64,000 nucleotides of DNA from Kitasatospora sp. NBC_01250 (GTDB lineage Bacteria; Actinomycetota; Actinomycetes; Streptomycetales; Streptomycetaceae), in contig NZ_CP108476.1 in the NCBI RefSeq assembly GCF_036226465.1, forward strand, positions 5,270,001-5,334,000. The letters are read 5' to 3'. A program made the position numbers and the translations under genes. The first letter of the stretch is position 1, and each line of letters begins with the position of its first letter. Shown in pieces: positions 42,729-52,053 of this stretch. The notes below the pieces were generated by a model, which was not told the origin of the DNA, did no database searches, and worked only from the letters and a program-made list of their open reading frames with translations.

Positions 42729-45110
42729 TCAGCGGCGCCGGCGCCGACCGCTGGGCTCGGCCTCCTGCGGGTAGGGCAGCCGCAGCTTGCGGGCCAGCGG
42801 CGCCACTGTCGAGCCGGCGCCGAACGGCTTGGCCAGCACGAAGAGCGAGGCGAGCACGCAGAGCGAGCCGACCCCGAGCCCGAAGAGGTTGCCGAAGAAG
42901 CGCCCGCCGAGCATGCTCCCGATCCCGCCCGCCAGGAAGTGCCCCACCAGCGCACCGGGCAGGCAGGCCAGCACCAGCCCGAGGTGCAGCCCGAAGACGC
43001 GCCGCCCTTCCAGCCCGCTGCGCAGCGGCCCGGCCAGCGCCGCGTGCAGCACCCGGGCGCGTGCCTCCGGGTCCTCGGGCGCGGGGGGCAGCTTGCTCAG
43101 GCGCTTCGACAGCGCCCGCCCGGTGATCACCATGCTGACCACGCAGGCCACGGTCTGGGCGGTCGCCATGCCGACGACCTTCCAGTGCGGGCTGAGTACC
43201 AGGAACGCAAGGTAGGAGACCAGCACGTTGGTGCCGGAGGAGACCACCGTCAGCCAGAAGGGGGTGCGCGCGTCGCTCATCGCGTAGAAGCCGCGCGCGA
43301 GCGCGTACTGCGCGCAGAAGAACGGGATGCCGATCGCGAACGCCAGCAGCGAGTAGCTGATCAGCGAGGTGCCCGACGCGCCGGAGCCGTAACCGTAGGC
43401 GAGACCGGCGAGCTGGCCGGCGAACGCGATGAAGAGCACGGTGATCGGGATGATCATCGCGGCCGAGTTCCGCAGCACCCGGGACAGGTCCGCGCCGATC
43501 TTCGGCAGGTCGCCCTCGTCGGCCGCCCGGGCCATCCCCGGCAGGATCGCGGTCACCAGCGAGATGGTGATGACGCCCTGCGGGACCACGAAGAGCGCGT
43601 AGGCGTTGCTGTACGCCGCGTTGCTGGCGCCGCCGTCGATGCTGGTGGTCATCGCGGTCAGCGCGGTGTACGCCACCTGGGTCACGATGACCAGCAGCAG
43701 CGCCCAGCTGGCCGCCCGCAGCGGCTGGCTCAGGCCCGCGCCACGCCAGTCGAAGCGCGGCGTCCACTTGAACTTGGCCGCCCGCAGCGAGGGCAGCATG
43801 CCCAGGGCCTGCACCACCACGCCGAGCGTGGTGCCGATGCCCAGGACCGCGGTCTGCCCGGAGGTGACCTTGCCGACCTCCGCGGCCTGGCCGCCGATCA
43901 CCGCGTAGAGCCCGAAGACCGCGATCGCGACGATGTTGTTCAGCGCGGGCGCCCACATCATCGCGGCGAACTTGCCGCGGGCGTTGAGCACCTGGCCGAG
44001 CAGGGTGAACAGGCCGTAGAAGAGGATCTCGGGCAGGCAGTACCGGGCCAGCGCAATGGTCAGGTCGCGCTGCACGCCGTGCCAGCTCGGCGCGTAGACG
44101 CTGACCAGGAACGGTGCGGCGAGGACCGCCACCGTGGTCAGCGCCACCAGGGCCACCGTGCACAGCGTGAGCAGCCGGTCGGTGTAGGCGACGCCGCCGT
44201 CCTTGTGGGTGCGCGCGGCCTTCACCAGCTCGGGCACGAAGACCGAGCTGAGCGCACCGCCGATGAGCATGGTGAAGACGATGTTCGGCAGCGTGTTGGC
44301 GATGTTGAAGGTGGCCGCCACGTCCTTGACGCCGAGTGCGTAGGCGAGCACCGCGCTGCGCACGAAGCCGAGGCCGCGCGAGGCCATCGTGCCGATCGCC
44401 ATGATCAGCCCGTTGCGTCCGGCCGCCGCCTCCTCGGACGGTGCGGACTTCTGCTCCTGCTCGCCCGCGTCGCGCTGCTTGGGCAGTTGGCCGGGGGCGG
44501 CCGGGGCGTGGGCCTCCTGGTAGTCGGCGATGGCGCGCAGCGAGAGCGACATGGTCGGCGGGTCGCCGAAGATCTGCGGCATGCCGTAGTCGGCGGGCAG
44601 CGTGTACGGCTCGGAGACGTTGTACGGCTCCGGCTCGCTGCGGTAGTGCCCGGCGTAGTACTGCTCGGCGCTCGGCTGCCCGGCCTGCCCCGGCACCTGG
44701 CCGTAGGCCTGCGCCGGGCCGAAGCCGTCCGCGCTCCCGTAGCCCTCCGGCTGCGGGTAGGCCTGCTGCTGGTAGGCGTGCTGTTGCTGCTGCTCGTACA
44801 CCGGCTGCTGGTAGGGGGCCTGCTGCCCGTACGCCTGCGGCTGCTGCTGGTAGGGCGACGGCTGCTGGTAGGGCTGCTGGTAGGGGCTCTGCTGGTACGG
44901 ATCCGGCTGCCCCGGGTACTCCGGCTGCTGCTGACCGTACGGCTGTCCCTGCTGGTAGGGGTCCTGCTGCTGCCCGTACGCCTGCGGCTGCTGCGCTCCG
45001 GCTGGATCCGCCTGACCCTGCGTCGGTGCCGCCGGGTACGGCTGCGCCGACCCGTACGACTCGGGCGGGCCGTACGAACCGTACGGCTCACCCTCCGTGT
45101 GCGTGGTCAT
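42729..45110 (-). CDS. murJ: MurJ/MviN-type lipid II flippase with Gln/Tyr-rich N-terminal tail
   Basis: A MOP-superfamily flippase (793 residues) with fourteen helices that moves lipid II across the membrane for peptidoglycan synthesis. The core starts near residue 240 (NGLIMAIGTMASRGLGFVRSAVLAYALGVKDVAATFNIANTLPNIVFTMLIGGALSSVFVPELV, the MurJ motif with Arg and Pro). The first 230 residues are disordered with about ten QPY/YQQ/QQP repeats, ending with an acidic stretch. Streptomycete MurJ normally has such a tail. The gene starts at 45110; no other murein gene is in the same operon. Confidence 0.93.
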   Translation of the reverse strand: MTTHTEGEPYGSYGPPESYGSAQPYPAAPTQGQADPAGAQQPQAYGQQQDPYQQGQPYGQQQPEYPGQPDPYQQSPYQQPYQQPSPYQQQPQAYGQQAPYQQPVYEQQQQHAYQQQAYPQPEGYGSADGFGPAQAYGQVPGQAGQPSAEQYYAGHYRSEPEPYNVSEPYTLPADYGMPQIFGDPPTMSLSLRAIADYQEAHAPAAPGQLPKQRDAGEQEQKSAPSEEAAAGRNGLIMAIGTMASRGLGFVRSAVLAYALGVKDVAATFNIANTLPNIVFTMLIGGALSSVFVPELVKAARTHKDGGVAYTDRLLTLCTVALVALTTVAVLAAPFLVSVYAPSWHGVQRDLTIALARYCLPEILFYGLFTLLGQVLNARGKFAAMMWAPALNNIVAIAVFGLYAVIGGQAAEVGKVTSGQTAVLGIGTTLGVVVQALGMLPSLRAAKFKWTPRFDWRGAGLSQPLRAASWALLLVIVTQVAYTALTAMTTSIDGGASNAAYSNAYALFVVPQGVITISLVTAILPGMARAADEGDLPKIGADLSRVLRNSAAMIIPITVLFIAFAGQLAGLAYGYGSGASGTSLISYSLLAFAIGIPFFCAQYALARGFYAMSDARTPFWLTVVSSGTNVLVSYLAFLVLSPHWKVVGMATAQTVACVVSMVITGRALSKRLSKLPPAPEDPEARARVLHAALAGPLRSGLEGRRVFGLHLGLVLACLPGALVGHFLAGGIGSMLGGRFFGNLFGLGVGSLCVLASLFVLAKPFGAGSTVAPLARKLRLPYPQEAEPSGRRRRR

Positions 45111-45524
45111 CGAACCCCCGTCGCTCGGTTCCTGGGCAGGTGCTGCTGCGGGGCTTGCCGCAGAGCGAGCGCGTTGGTCGGGTCGGTGTACGGAGCTGAC
45201 GCATGGGCGCGAGTTCCGGACGACCGGCCGCCGCCGCGCTGTCGTGCTCGGTTCCCCGAACTGGGCATGGGTATGCCCAGCCGAAGCAGTCTGCCCTACC
45301 CAGGCACTCAGTGGGGAGTCCGGTGCCGTGTGGTGGAGATCTCCGGAGCGGGAACCGGCCGTTTCGCAGACGGCCAGGAGGGCTGCGAGAGGCTGATTTG
45401 CCGGACTGTTTGCCCGAATTGGTCCCGGTTTCTCCCAGCTGGACCCGACCTGGGTGGGCTCAGGGTGTCGTGCCCGGTTCCCTCCCCTTCGTGCGCCGGA
45501 TCACCCCTGTGAGGTATCTCACGA
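45111..45524. other. Region between murJ and PAP2 genes, leader of murJ
   Basis: No convincing coding frame. It holds the murJ promoter on the minus strand. A small palindrome GTGAG-GTAT-CTCAC lies at 45509-45522, at the 3' end of the PAP2 gene. Third-position bias is absent, so I see no hidden gene. Confidence 0.5.
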
Positions 45525-46427
45525 TCAGTCAGGTGTCCGAGGGTCGAACCCATGGCCGCCGAACGCCTCGCCGAACGTCCCGCCGGGCTGGCCGGAGATC
45601 CCGCCGAGCGGGTCGGCGAGTGGTCCGTAGGGTTCGGTCGGTGCGCCCGAGTGCCGGTCCGGGAACGGCACTGCCGGAGCGAGCACGCTCTGCACCCGGG
45701 GCCTGGTGCGCCAGTCCACCCGCCGGACGTCGCGCGACAGCGCCCCCGGCTGCCACAGCTCGACCACCACGGTGGTCCCGCCGACCACCGCCACCGCGAG
45801 GAACCAGCCGCCCAGCACGTCGCTGGGCCAGTGCACGCCGAGCGCGATCCGGGTGAAGCCGACCAGCAGGGTGCTCAGCGTGGCCAGCGTGCAGCAGACG
45901 ATCCGTACGGCGCGGTCGGCCCGCGGCCAGACCAGGGCGACCAGGGTGGCGGCGGTGATCGCCGCCGCCATCGCGTGGCCGGAGGGGAAGGCCGGGCCGG
46001 CGGCGTGCGCCACCGGATCGGGCCAGCTGGGGCGGGGGCGGTCCACCGCGGTCTTCGCGAGCCACTCGACGCCCCAGCCCACCAGGGCCTGGGCGGCCGT
46101 CCAGGCCGCCAGGGTGCGCGCGCCGATCGCCCAGAGCCAGGCGGCGGCGAGCCCGAGCAGGGTGCGCATCACCAGCGGGCCGCCCAGTGCGGTGATCGTC
46201 TGCAGCGAGGCGGTCCACGCGGTCTGCCGGCGGGCGGCGTCGTGCAGGGCCGTCGCCCAGCCCTGGTCGAGGCGGGCCAACGGGCCCCAGTGGCCCTCGA
46301 CCAGGGCGAGCAGCATCCCGAACAGCGAGAGCGCGCCCAGGGCGATCGCGGCGTACCGGGGGAGCCGGGCGAGCAGCGTGGTCCGGTCGCGCAGGGCGCG
46401 GCGGTCGGGGGCGCTGGTCAGGTGCAT
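45525..46427 (-). CDS. PAP2 superfamily membrane phosphatase
   Basis: A 300-residue phosphatase of the undecaprenyl-pyrophosphate or phosphatidate type. The three catalytic motifs are KTAVDRPRP, PSGH (FPSGHAMAA) and GFTRIALGVHWPSD, set between five to six helices. It may recycle the polyprenyl carrier used by the MurJ, LCP and Ppm-type enzymes nearby, or act on lipid phosphate. The ATG at 46427 follows GAAGGTG; the upstream frame to 46640 is spurious. The C-terminal 70 residues are Gly/Pro-rich. Confidence 0.9.
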   Translation of the reverse strand: MHLTSAPDRRALRDRTTLLARLPRYAAIALGALSLFGMLLALVEGHWGPLARLDQGWATALHDAARRQTAWTASLQTITALGGPLVMRTLLGLAAAWLWAIGARTLAAWTAAQALVGWGVEWLAKTAVDRPRPSWPDPVAHAAGPAFPSGHAMAAAITAATLVALVWPRADRAVRIVCCTLATLSTLLVGFTRIALGVHWPSDVLGGWFLAVAVVGGTTVVVELWQPGALSRDVRRVDWRTRPRVQSVLAPAVPFPDRHSGAPTEPYGPLADPLGGISGQPGGTFGEAFGGHGFDPRTPD

Positions 46428-46807
46428 GGCTGACACCTTCCCAGCGCCGTGAGTCGATCTGATGGGAGCCGCATCGCGATTTGGCATCTTTTGTGCGGAC
46501 CTGGTGCGGGATCGATCGCGAACTCCGGGGCGTTGGTGGGAGTACCGCCGACGCGGGGCGCGTGGGCGCGAGCTGTCGGAGCGTATCCGAGCGGTCGCGG
46601 GTTGTTCGGATCCGGGGCGGGAACGCGCAGGATACTGCATCGCCCGATTAATCTGAGCGACTTGGGAATGTTGTCCGGAATCTGTTCGTTGGATTGTTAC
46701 GTGCGAGGCCCCCGGGGTCCCGCATCAGCGAGAGGCGTGTCGTAGACCAACGAACCCCACGAAGACCCTCGAGCCAGACCCGGGCATCCACCAGCAAGGG
46801 AGCAAGC
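46428..46807. other. Divergent region between PAP2 and hrdD-like genes
   Basis: No gene is visible. On the plus strand it carries the SigR-type promoter (46664-46690) of the sigma factor gene; the transcript leader would be about 110 bases long. A GATACT box at 46631-46636 may be a second, housekeeping-type -10 element. Confidence 0.55.
46664..46690 (+). promoter_or_regulatory. SigR-type promoter of hrdD-like sigma gene
   Basis: GGGAAT (46664-46669), exactly 18 bases, then GTT (46688-46690) match the consensus of the thiol-oxidative stress sigma factor SigR in Streptomyces. The distance to the start codon (117 bases) is reasonable. From memory, hrdD of Streptomyces coelicolor is transcribed from a SigR/SigE-type promoter, which fits. 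Confidence 0.75.
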
Positions 46808-47794
46808 ATGGCCACCCGTGCCGTCGTTCGCGACAGGGCCGACCGGACTCGTACGGCCCGCCCGACCAACCTTGAGGCCGACCGCGACCTGGTCGGCATG
46901 TACCTCGACGAGATCGCCAGGACCCCCCTCCTTGATGCCGCCGAGGAGGTCGAGCTGTCGCTGCGCATCGAAGCCGGCGTCTACGCCCAGCACCTGCTGG
47001 ACGCGGCCGACGACAACGGGGTCGCGCTGCCCGCCGAGGTCACCCGCGAGGAGCTGGAGTCGATAGCCGCCGACGCCGAGCGCGCGAAGGACGTCTTCAT
47101 CCGCTCCAACCTGCGGCTGGTGGTCGCCGTCGCCCGGCGCTACCCGCGCAGCGGGCTGCCGCTGCTCGACCTGATCCAGGAGGGCAACGCCGGTCTGGTC
47201 CGCGCGGTGGAGAAGTTCGACTACGCCAAGGGCTTCAAGTTCTCCACCTACGCGACCTGGTGGATCCGCCAGGCGATCACCCGCTCCATCGCCGACCAGT
47301 CCCGGACCATCCGGCTCCCCGTCCACCTGGTCGAGGAGCTGGGCCGTATCCGGCGGGTCCAGCGGGAGAAGTCCAAGGAACTGGGTCGCGAGGCCGAGCC
47401 GTCCGAGATCGCGGCCGAGCTGGACACCACCGAGGCCCGGATCAAGGACGTGCTCGACTGGGCGCGCGACCCGGTCAGCCTCAACATGGCGGTGGACGAC
47501 GAGGGCGAGACCCAGTTCGGCGACCTGGTCGAGGACACCGGCGCGGTCTCCCCGGAGGACGCCGTGCTGGTGATGCTCCGCCGCGAGGAGCTGGACGACC
47601 TGATCGGCCGGCTCGACGACCGCACCGCCTCGATCATCCGCTCCCGCTACGGCATGGAGGACGGCCGGGAGCGCACGCTGACGGAGGTCGGCAAGCAGCA
47701 CGGGCTGACGCGTGAGCGGATCCGCCAGATCGAGAAGCACGCGCTGGCCGAGCTGAAGAAGATCGCCGGGCACGCGGGGTTCGAAGCCGCCTGA
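46808..47794 (+). CDS. hrdD: Group 2 principal-like sigma factor, HrdD type
   Basis: A 328-residue sigma-70 factor close to the principal sigma but without its long N-terminus. It has region 1.2 (DLVGMYLDEIARTPLLDAAEEVELSLRIE), 2 (NLRLVVAVARRYPRSGLPLLDLIQEGNAGLVRAVEKFDYAKGFKFSTYATWWIRQAITRSIADQSRTIRLPVH), 3 and 4.2 (TLTEVGKQHGLTRERIRQIEKHALAELKK). The MATRAV start and overall length fit HrdD (from memory). It follows GGGAG at the right distance. Its SigR-type promoter suggests it relays disulfide or antibiotic stress to housekeeping-like promoters. HrdA or HrdC cannot be excluded. Confidence 0.85.
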   Translation: MATRAVVRDRADRTRTARPTNLEADRDLVGMYLDEIARTPLLDAAEEVELSLRIEAGVYAQHLLDAADDNGVALPAEVTREELESIAADAERAKDVFIRSNLRLVVAVARRYPRSGLPLLDLIQEGNAGLVRAVEKFDYAKGFKFSTYATWWIRQAITRSIADQSRTIRLPVHLVEELGRIRRVQREKSKELGREAEPSEIAAELDTTEARIKDVLDWARDPVSLNMAVDDEGETQFGDLVEDTGAVSPEDAVLVMLRREELDDLIGRLDDRTASIIRSRYGMEDGRERTLTEVGKQHGLTRERIRQIEKHALAELKKIAGHAGFEAA

Positions 47795-48140
47795 GCGGCG
47801 CTCGTGTCGCGAGCGGTCGGCAGGCCCTGAGCCGGAGACCCGGGTCCCTGTGCGGGGCCCGGGTTCTGGTGTGCCCGGGGCCTGGTGCGCCCGGGGCCTG
47901 GTGCGCCCGGGTTCTGGCGGGTTGGCCGAGCCTGGTGTTGCCGCCGGTGAACTCCGGTGTGAGGCGGATCAACCGGCGTCAAGCGGGTATGAACTCCCCG
48001 TTTCGTGTGCGCACTTGCCCGGTCGGAGATATTGACGGGGTGTCAGCGGCGGGTTGAGATGGACCTCCGGTCGTGGCCTGGCGATCTGCCTGTCAGGTCC
48101 ATGGTGGTCTGGGGGCGGCGACGAGGGGGTGTCTCGGCGG
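47795..48140. other. Intergenic region between hrdD-like gene and LuxR regulator
   Basis: It contains the hrdD terminator and three repeats of an 18-base motif with CCTGGTGCGCCCGG (about 47878-47917). A leader of up to 100 bases for the LuxR gene follows, with no clear promoter. No small gene with typical codon bias is visible. Confidence 0.5.
47838..47864 (+). terminator. Terminator of hrdD-like gene
   Basis: ACCCGGGTCCC (47838-47848) pairs with GGGGCCCGGGT (47854-47864) with one T-G wobble and a TGTGC loop. Confidence 0.7.
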
Positions 48141-51100
48141 ATGGGCGCGGACGGCGGCAGCACGGACCCCAGAGCGACCAGGCCGGCCTTCCCCCGCCCG
48201 GACGATCCTGACCGCCCGGACCGTCCTGGCCCCGGCGTCCCCGGCCCGGCCTTCCGCCGCCCGCAGCTGAGCGGTCGCCGCCGGGAGCTGCGTGCCGCGC
48301 GCGAGGCGCTGCACACCGCCGGGGCGGTGCTGCTCACCGGTCCGCCCGGGGTGGGGCTGACGGCCGTCGCCACCGCCCTCGCCGCCGAGGCGGCCGACTC
48401 CGGTGCGACCGTGCTGCGTTGCGCACCAACCCGGGCGGAGCGCGGACTGCCCGGTGCGGGCCTCGGTGATCTGCTGACCGGCCTGCCGCCCGAGCAGCTC
48501 GGCGCGCTGCTCGCCGGACTGGCCGAGCCCGCCGGCTCGGCGCTGCGGGCCGCACTGCTGCACGACCTGCTGCCGACCGCGGGGGTGGACCGGCTGGCGC
48601 TGGGCCTCGGCCTGCTGGAGCTGCTGCGGGCGCTGGCCGCGGACGGCGGCCTGCTGTTGCTGGTCGACGGGCTGCCCTGGCTGGACGGGCCGAGCGCGGC
48701 GGCCCTGGGCTTCGCACTGCGCCGCACGGACGCGAGCGAGGGCGTACGGCTGCTGGCCACGGCGCGGGACGACGCTGCGGACGGGGACGGGGACGGGGAC
48801 GGGGACGGGGACGGGGTCGGGGTCGGGGTCGGGGTCGGGGAGAGGGGCGGGGACGCGGACAGCCCGGCCCCCGGCCACTGGTGGGAGCTCTGCCCGCCCG
48901 GGACCGTCGAACTGCGGCTGCCGCCGCTGCCGCCCACCGCCGTGGCCGAGCTGCTCGCCCGCGACCTCGGCGGCCCGCTGCCGGTGGCCCTGCTGCGCGA
49001 CGTCCAGCAGGTGGCGGCGGGCAATCCGCGGCACGCGCTCGACCTGGCGCGGGCCGGATTCCGGCTCGGGCCGACCGGCCCGCACGGGGTGCCGCGCGGC
49101 CTGCGCGCCGAGGTCCTCGACCGGGTGCGCCCGCTGGTGGCGGCGGAACGGCAGCTCCTGCTGCTGGCGGCGGTGGCCACCCGGCCGTCGCTGGCCGAAC
49201 TGGGCTCGGCGCTCGGGCGCTTGGGTGGCTCTGCGGGCCCCAGCGGCTCTCCGCGCCCCAACAGCTCTGCGTGCCCCGGCGGCGACCTGCTCCGCCTGCT
49301 GGAGGCCCCGCTCCGCCTCGGCCTGCTGGAACTGCTCGACGAGCCCCGCGACGACGCCGACGTGCTCGGCGAAAGACCCACGGCCGGTGCGGCGGAACCG
49401 GCGGGACCGCTCGCCGAACTGCTCAGACCGGCCGAACCACGTTCCGGAGAGCTGGACTTCCGCGAGCCCGTGGTGCGGATGGTCCTGCTGGAGCAGGCCG
49501 CGCCGGCCGAACTCGCCGCCGCCCGCTCGGCGTTCGCCGCCGTGATCGCCGACCCGGTCGAGCGCGCGCGCCTGACCGCGCTGGCCGACCCCACCGCCGA
49601 CCTCGGCTCGCTCGGTGCAGCCGCCCGCGAAGCCGCCCGCGACCGCGACGCCCCCGCCCTCGCCTATGAACTCGCCCTGCTGGCCGTCCGCCAGGCTCCG
49701 CTCGCCCCGCCTCCCGGCCCTCCCACGGCGCCGCTTTGGCCGCTCCCGCAACGGGGCCTGGTGGCCGTCGGCGGGGACGCCGAGGCGTGCCTGCTGGCCG
49801 CGGCCCGGACGGCCGATCCCGCGCGCGGGATCGGCCCCCGTCTCCCCTCGGGCGACCCGGAGTTGTGGCCCCGCGCCGGGGCCTGCGGCGCTTCCGCCGC
49901 CGACCAGGCCCCCGACCGGTCCGAGCACCGCCGGGTGGGCCAGCTGGTGGCCGCTGCGGAGTACGGGGTGCAGAGCGGCCACTGGCTGCAGGCCCGTGCG
50001 CTGGCCCTGCAGGTCCTGGCCGCCGGCGAACCGTCCGGGGCGCGGGTGCCGCAGTCGGCCTCCCACGCGGTGCACCGCCGGACGCCGCCCACCGACGGCC
50101 TGCTGGCCGCCCACCTCGCGCTGCGCACCCGCGCCCGTGTCGTGCTGCTGCGTGCGGCCGGCCAGGGGCTCGCCGGCCTGGGCGAGGTGATCGACGCCGG
50201 CCTGGCCGAACTCCCGGCCACCAGCCGGCTGCCGTCCCATCCGGTCGCCGCCGCGCCCCGCCCTGCCCCCACCGCCACCCTCGCCCCCGTGTCCCCCCAC
50301 AGCTACGGCGGGACGGAGGCCGCCGGCTTCTCCTGGGCGCGGTCGGAGCTGCTGCGCTGGTCCGCCGAGCGGCAGTTGCTCACCGGAGCGGCGGACCAGG
50401 CCCGCACCGCCGCGGCGGCGGCGCTGGCGGCGGCACGCGCCGTGCCGCCCTCCGTCGCGGGCAGCGCGGCCGAGCAGCAGGTGGCCGCGCTGCGGGTCTT
50501 CGCGCTGGCGCTGGCGGGGTGCGGCGAACTCACCGGCGCCCGCCACGCCCTGGACGAGGCGGCCGTGCTGCTGCGGAACGTCGAACCACGGCCCGCCCGG
50601 CGCGAGTTGCGCCACCGGCTGCTCGACGCGGAACTCTCCGTCGAGCGGCCGGCGCAGTTGCGCACCGCGCTGACCGTGCTGCCCGCCGAGACCACGCCCG
50701 TCCCCGCGCTGCCCGAGGCGCTGATCCCGCGCTGCGCGGCGTACGCGCGGCTCGGCGATGGTGCGTCGGCGATGGCGGCCGCCGTCCAGCTGCAGGAGGT
50801 CCTCGCGGTGCGGGGGGAACCGCTCGCCGGTCCCCCCGGGGTGGGCGCGGGCGCACCTGCCCCCACCCATGGCCTGGCGCTGCACGCGGTCGCGCTGGCC
50901 GAGCTGGTGGGCGGCAGCGCGGAGCGGGCGGGGGAGCTGGCCCGGCGGGCGGCGGCGGGCTGGGCGGCCCTCGGCGACCGATGGCACCAGGTGCGCGCGC
51001 TCGGGGTGCTGGGGGAGTCGGGCCTGCTGCGCGGGGAGCCGGCCGCCACGGCGGCGGGGGTCGAGGTGCTCCAGGAGGCGCACCGGCTGAGCGTGGCCGC

Positions 51101-51737
51101 GGGGTTCGCCGATCCGGGCGCGGTGCGCAGGCTGGCGCTGCTCGCGGAGGGCCTGGTGGCCCTCGGCGAGCACGCCGCCGCCGCTCGGGTCCTCGGCCGG
51201 GGCGAGGAGCTGACCGGACGGTGGGAGAGCGCCGCGGCTCCGGCCCGCGCCGCGCTGGACCGGGCGACCGCTCTGGTGCAGGCCGGCGTCGGCAACGGAC
51301 GCGAGGCGGTGGCGCTGCTGCGGGGTGCGGCCGAGCGGCAGCGCGCGGCAGGGCTGCCGCTGGAGGTGGCCAGAACCCTGGTGGCCCTCGGCTCGGTGGA
51401 GCGCCGGCTGCGGCACCGCCCCGGTGCCCGGGCCGCGCTGCTGGAGGCCAGGGAGATCTGCGCGGACCTCCGAGCGCTGCCGCTGCTGGCCCGGGTGGCC
51501 CGGGAGTCGGAGCGGGTGGACCAGCCCATCGCCCCGCCGGGCGTGGACGGCGGGCTGCTGACGGCCAGTGAGCAGCGGATGGCGGGCCTGGCCGCCGAGG
51601 GCGCGACCAACCGTGAGGTGGCCGCCGCGCTCTTCGTCAGCGTGAAGACGGTCGAGGGCACGCTCTCCCGGGTCTACCGCAAGCTCGGCGTCCGCTCGCG
51701 GGCCGCGCTGGCCCGCGCCCTGGCCGGAGCCGACTGA
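48141..51737 (+). CDS. Large LuxR-family (LAL-like) regulator with degenerate P-loop
   Basis: A regulator of 1198 residues with an N-terminal AAA/STAND ATPase-like domain, a long helical repeat region (about residues 500-1090, TPR-like) and a C-terminal LuxR helix-turn-helix (LTASEQRMAGLAAEGATNREVAAALFVSVKTVEGTLSRVYRKLGVRSRAALARAL). The P-loop reads G67-P-P-G-V-G-L73-T, with Leu instead of the essential Lys; Walker B is LLLLVDGLPWLD rather than VDDL. The ATG at 48141 follows GAGGGGG. An Asp-Gly/Val-Gly run lies at about residues 214-233. It is single-gene and divergent from nothing; the target genes are unknown. Confidence 0.88.
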   Translation: MGADGGSTDPRATRPAFPRPDDPDRPDRPGPGVPGPAFRRPQLSGRRRELRAAREALHTAGAVLLTGPPGVGLTAVATALAAEAADSGATVLRCAPTRAERGLPGAGLGDLLTGLPPEQLGALLAGLAEPAGSALRAALLHDLLPTAGVDRLALGLGLLELLRALAADGGLLLLVDGLPWLDGPSAAALGFALRRTDASEGVRLLATARDDAADGDGDGDGDGDGVGVGVGVGERGGDADSPAPGHWWELCPPGTVELRLPPLPPTAVAELLARDLGGPLPVALLRDVQQVAAGNPRHALDLARAGFRLGPTGPHGVPRGLRAEVLDRVRPLVAAERQLLLLAAVATRPSLAELGSALGRLGGSAGPSGSPRPNSSACPGGDLLRLLEAPLRLGLLELLDEPRDDADVLGERPTAGAAEPAGPLAELLRPAEPRSGELDFREPVVRMVLLEQAAPAELAAARSAFAAVIADPVERARLTALADPTADLGSLGAAAREAARDRDAPALAYELALLAVRQAPLAPPPGPPTAPLWPLPQRGLVAVGGDAEACLLAAARTADPARGIGPRLPSGDPELWPRAGACGASAADQAPDRSEHRRVGQLVAAAEYGVQSGHWLQARALALQVLAAGEPSGARVPQSASHAVHRRTPPTDGLLAAHLALRTRARVVLLRAAGQGLAGLGEVIDAGLAELPATSRLPSHPVAAAPRPAPTATLAPVSPHSYGGTEAAGFSWARSELLRWSAERQLLTGAADQARTAAAAALAAARAVPPSVAGSAAEQQVAALRVFALALAGCGELTGARHALDEAAVLLRNVEPRPARRELRHRLLDAELSVERPAQLRTALTVLPAETTPVPALPEALIPRCAAYARLGDGASAMAAAVQLQEVLAVRGEPLAGPPGVGAGAPAPTHGLALHAVALAELVGGSAERAGELARRAAAGWAALGDRWHQVRALGVLGESGLLRGEPAATAAGVEVLQEAHRLSVAAGFADPGAVRRLALLAEGLVALGEHAAAARVLGRGEELTGRWESAAAPARAALDRATALVQAGVGNGREAVALLRGAAERQRAAGLPLEVARTLVALGSVERRLRHRPGARAALLEAREICADLRALPLLARVARESERVDQPIAPPGVDGGLLTASEQRMAGLAAEGATNREVAAALFVSVKTVEGTLSRVYRKLGVRSRAALARALAGAD
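48781..48840 (+). repeat. Ten tandem hexanucleotide repeats (ACGGGG x6, TCGGGG x4)
   Basis: Within the LuxR gene, encoding Asp-Gly then Val-Gly repeats. With eight or more runs of four G separated by two bases, the sequence can form G-quadruplexes on the coding strand. Confidence 0.95.
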
Positions 51738-52053
51738 TTCGGCTCGCCCGCCCGCGCAGCTCCGGACAGCCCCACAGCCCCGGCCCGCCCCACAGCCCCG
51801 GCCCGCCCGCGCGTCCCCCGTTCATCGCCCGTACACACCCCGATCACGCGACGTCTCGCGACATCGCACGATGCCGTGCGACACCCCAGGACACGATCGC
51901 GACATACAACAAGCGAGGGATACCCCTCTTTTGACGGTGGATTGACAAACCTAGCGTGGAGCCATCCACTCCGCAGTCCAGGGCGCCGGGTTCCGACCGA
52001 ACCTCCGGCAGCCGGTGCCCTCGGTCGATCGCCCCGTCCCAGGAGGACATTCC
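51738..52053. other. Intergenic region with promoter of the sedolisin gene
   Basis: No gene. Near 51931-51957 two TTGAC boxes (TTGACG at 51931, TTGACA at 51942) precede TAGCGT (51952-51957), a plausible promoter but with a spacer of only 15 bases from the first box. The leader of about 95 bases ends with AGGAGG for the sedolisin start. Confidence 0.5.

Noticed and set aside
41358..45512. 1384-codon plus-strand frame spanning pucR and antisense to murJ
   Set aside because: It only reflects the GC skew of codon positions; PucR and MurJ motifs lie in other frames.
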